Below the pieces are notes generated by a model. The model was not told the DNA's origin and ran no database searches. It saw only the letters and a program-made list of their open reading frames with translations. Shown one piece after another: positions 6,445 through 8,347 of a stretch of DNA of 8,347 bases. The DNA is from Roseomonas sp. (lineage in GTDB: Bacteria > Pseudomonadota > Alphaproteobacteria > Acetobacterales > Acetobacteraceae). Made by a program: the position numbers and the translations under genes. Position 1 is the stretch's first letter. Every line of letters begins with the position of its first letter. The DNA lies in contig JADCFR010000001.1 of assembly GCA_020249415.1 (NCBI GenBank), positions 1-8,347 on the forward strand, written 5' to 3'.

Positions 6445-7917
6445 TCAGACCTCGTAATAATCCGCCACCATGCGATCCAGCATGCGCACGCCATAAGCGG
6501 TCGCCCCCTTGGGCACGGTTGGCGCATCCTTGGAAGACCAAGCGGTGCCCGCAATATCCAAATGCGCCCAAGGCTTGCCATTGACAAAACGCTGGATGAA
6601 CTGCGCCGCCGTGATGGACCCGCCCGGCCGGCCACCGACATTCTTCATATCGGCGATATCGGACTTTAATTGCTTGTCGTAAGCATCACCCAGCGGCATG
6701 CGCCAGGCTTTCTCACCCACCGCACTGCCCGCTTCCTTCACATGGGTCGCGAGTGTGTCATCATTGCTGAATAGCCCCGCGCGTTCATGTCCAAGCGCGA
6801 TAATGATGGCGCCCGTCAGTGTCGCCAGATCCACCATGAATCGCGGATCGTATTTTTCCTGGCAATACCACATGACATCCGCCAGCACCAAACGTCCTTC
6901 CGCATCCGTATTGATCACTTCCACGGTCTGGCCGGAATAGGATTTCACCACATCACCGGGGCGCTGCGCGGTGGCTGATGGCATGTTTTCCACCAGGCCC
7001 ACCATGCCAATCACATCTGCCTTGGCCTTGCGCCCCGCGAGTGCTGCCATCAGCCCAATCACCGTGCCCGCGCCGGCCATGTCCCATTTCATGTCTTCCA
7101 TCCCACCCGCCGGCTTGATGGAAATGCCGCCCGTGTCGAAGGTCACACCCTTGCCGATGAAAGCGAGCGGCTTTTGCTTCTTGCCCTTGGGCGCGCCCAT
7201 CCATTTCATCGTCACCATGCGCGGTTCCTGCGCGCTGCCCTGCGCCACACCCAAAAGCGCACCAAAGCCAAGGCGCTTCATTTCACGCGGGCCCATGATT
7301 TCCACGATGACGCCAAGCTTTTCCAAAGCCTTGCAGCGCTCCGCCATTTCCGCCGGCGTCAGCACATTGGGCGGTTCGGATACCAGATCGCGCGTCAGGA
7401 AAACACCATCCGCAATGGCCTGCATGGGCGCGAAGGCGGCCTTGGCCTTGGTGGGCTCCGCCGCTGCCACGGCAATCCGTTCCAGCTTTGGCTTGTCTTC
7501 TTCCTTTTCCGTGGTGCGATAGCGATCGAAACGATAGCTGCGCAGCCGCGCGCCCATGGCAGCGCTTGCGGCGAGGGCGGGCGAGAGCCCATCCGCCGCC
7601 ATCACCGCGTCCCGTTCCTGCTGCACGGCAACCAGCGCGGCTCCGCCGGCATTCTCGGCCCCCTGCGCATCCAGCGCATCGGCCTTGCCAAGCCCGATGG
7701 CGATAATCTTGGTGAGGCCCGCACCCGGCGCCCAAAGCGTGCAGGATTGGCCCTTGGCGCCCTTGAATTTCGCCGCTTCCAAGCCGCGCGAAACCGCGCC
7801 GCCCGTTGCTTCCTCGGCCGCCTTGGCCAGGCCCGAAAGCGCCGCGCCTTCTGCCAGCAATAGAACCAGGGCGCCGCTGCGCGGCAGGCTGGGCTTGACG
7901 AAGATGATATCGGGCAT
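6445..7917 (-). CDS. pepA: Leucyl aminopeptidase (M17, PepA), upstream copy
   Basis: This M17 di-metal aminopeptidase looks like the canonical bacterial PepA. Family members are cytoplasmic hexamers that cleave N-terminal Leu and other residues, and some also bind DNA through the N-terminal domain. The 490-residue product has the M17 N-terminal domain (about 15-150), then the catalytic domain with K256 and D261 in IGKGVTFDTGGISIKP, K268, D279 in MKWDMAGAG, and D338, E340 and R342 in INTDAEGRLVL. The canonical loop GGRPGGSITAAQF (428-440) and WAHLDIAGTAW (450-460) are present. The start at 7917 is supported by AAGGAG seven bases upstream. It is the first gene of the pepA-pepA-holC-argB run and is divergent from the cysQ-like gene. 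It shares the active-site blocks with the next gene but differs widely in the N-terminal domain, so the duplication is old. Confidence 0.96.
   Translation of the reverse strand: MPDIIFVKPSLPRSGALVLLLAEGAALSGLAKAAEEATGGAVSRGLEAAKFKGAKGQSCTLWAPGAGLTKIIAIGLGKADALDAQGAENAGGAALVAVQQERDAVMAADGLSPALAASAAMGARLRSYRFDRYRTTEKEEDKPKLERIAVAAAEPTKAKAAFAPMQAIADGVFLTRDLVSEPPNVLTPAEMAERCKALEKLGVIVEIMGPREMKRLGFGALLGVAQGSAQEPRMVTMKWMGAPKGKKQKPLAFIGKGVTFDTGGISIKPAGGMEDMKWDMAGAGTVIGLMAALAGRKAKADVIGMVGLVENMPSATAQRPGDVVKSYSGQTVEVINTDAEGRLVLADVMWYCQEKYDPRFMVDLATLTGAIIIALGHERAGLFSNDDTLATHVKEAGSAVGEKAWRMPLGDAYDKQLKSDIADMKNVGGRPGGSITAAQFIQRFVNGKPWAHLDIAGTAWSSKDAPTVPKGATAYGVRMLDRMVADYYEV
7109..7137. repeat. 29-bp segment identical to 5648-5676
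   Basis: This is the second copy of the identical stretch described at 5648-5676. It lies in the metal-binding motif of the upstream M17 gene. Confidence 0.7.
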
Positions 7918-8019
7918 GGCAGGGCTCCTTGGGGCGAGAAAATGTCACCGCACCTTAACAGAGGCATCGCCACCAAAACAGGGCTTGCAGCAGGGCGCCC
8001 ATGCGGCCAAAGCAGGGGC
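7918..8019. promoter_or_regulatory. Divergent intergenic region between pepA and cysQ
   Basis: These 102 bases separate two divergent genes and must hold promoters for both unless cysQ or pepA is read from elsewhere. I see the pepA ribosome binding site but no convincing -35/-10 pair, operator palindrome or riboswitch. The call as a promoter region rests on gene orientation alone. Confidence 0.45.
7925..7930 (-). promoter_or_regulatory. Ribosome binding site of pepA
   Basis: The minus strand reads AAGGAG seven bases before the ATG at 7917. It is one of the two strongest Shine-Dalgarno sequences in the window and fixes the start of the first gene of this run. Confidence 0.75.
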
Positions 8020-8347
8020 ATGAAAGATGAAGCTCTGCTGGCGCTTGCCAGTGACCTCGTGGCCAAGGCGGCTGCGGCCATTATGGCGATCAAGGCCGCG
8101 GGCTTCGCCGTGGAACGGAAAACCGATCATTCCCCGGTGACCGAGGCTGATCGCATCGCCGAAGCGCTGATTGTGGAAGGGCTGCGCGCTGCCACCCCGG
8201 ATATTCCCGTGATTGCGGAGGAAGAAGTCGCCGCCGGCACCGCACCGCGCCATGCCGAGCGTTTCTGGCTGGTGGACCCGCTGGATGGCACAAGGGAATT
8301 CGCTGCCGGGCGGGATAATTTCGCCGTCAATATTGGCCTGGTGGAAG
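8020..8347 (+). CDS. cysQ: 3'(2'),5'-bisphosphate nucleotidase, CysQ type, 3' end cut by window edge
   Basis: CysQ belongs to the inositol-monophosphatase-like, magnesium-dependent, lithium-sensitive phosphatases. It hydrolyses 3'-phosphoadenosine 5'-phosphate (and PAPS), the by-product of sulfate assimilation, to AMP. The first 109 codons are seen; the family is usually 250-280 residues, so about the N-terminal 40 percent is present. Family motifs are KTDHSPVTEADRIAE (34-48), VIAEEE (64-69, metal-binding glutamates), WLVDPLDGTREF (83-94, with metal ligands D86 and D89) and FAVNIGLVE (101-109). The DGTREF ending, rather than the DGTxNF of inositol monophosphatases, favours CysQ over SuhB. ATG 8020 is chosen because the protein then starts as family members do; AGGGG stands almost against the start, so the ribosome binding site is poor. 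It is divergent from pepA. Inositol or histidinol phosphatase activity is the main alternative. Confidence 0.9.
   Translation, partial: MKDEALLALASDLVAKAAAAIMAIKAAGFAVERKTDHSPVTEADRIAEALIVEGLRAATPDIPVIAEEEVAAGTAPRHAERFWLVDPLDGTREFAAGRDNFAVNIGLVE

Noticed and set aside
7174..7863. 229-codon plus-strand frame opposite pepA
   Set aside because: It is an Arg/His-rich shadow of the complete M17 gene on the minus strand.
7945..8253. Minus-strand frame across the pepA/cysQ gap and into cysQ
   Set aside because: The plus strand encodes clear CysQ motifs here. The minus frame has no support and no ribosome binding site.

Overview
The window looks like ordinary chromosome from a GC-rich alphaproteobacterium, most likely Rhodospirillales and possibly Acetobacteraceae. 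That placement is inferred from codon bias, the DUF2336 protein (a family found mostly in alphaproteobacteria) and the style of the proteins; no rRNA or other direct marker is present. The DNA is densely coding, with long open shadow frames opposite the real genes. I see no transposase, phage gene, CRISPR array, tRNA or rRNA, and no gene-free stretch longer than about 175 bases.

Layout. (1) Bases 1-2408, minus strand: a tightly packed run dapD -> dapE -> an uncharacterised multi-pass membrane protein that leaves the window at its left edge. dapD and dapE overlap by 8 nt. The membrane gene appears to begin at or just after the dapE stop. (2) Bases 2582-3538, plus strand: a lone HEAT-like DUF2336 protein. 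It is divergent from dapD across 173 bp and convergent with argB across only 10 bp. (3) Bases 3549-7917, minus strand: a second run of two tandem M17 leucyl aminopeptidases -> holC (DNA polymerase III chi) -> argB (N-acetylglutamate kinase). Spacings are 21 nt, a 4-nt ATGA overlap, and 53 nt. (4) Bases 8020-8347, plus strand: the first 109 codons of a cysQ-type 3'(2'),5'-bisphosphate nucleotidase, divergent from the aminopeptidases and cut by the right edge.

How the genes fit together. DapD and DapE catalyse two steps of the succinylase branch of diaminopimelate/lysine synthesis, which feeds peptidoglycan and protein. ArgB catalyses the second step of arginine synthesis and carries the N-terminal extension typical of arginine-inhibited enzymes. 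The aminopeptidases release free amino acids from peptides. The pepA-holC linkage is also known from enterobacteria. CysQ recycles the PAP/PAPS by-product of sulfate assimilation. The theme is amino-acid metabolism and turnover, with a replication subunit riding in a peptidase operon.

I found no convincing new system. The points most worth a second look are the divergent tandem M17 pair with a remodelled loop in the downstream copy, the possible CTG start of the membrane gene overlapping the dapE stop, and the small orphan DUF2336 gene wedged between two biosynthetic operons.
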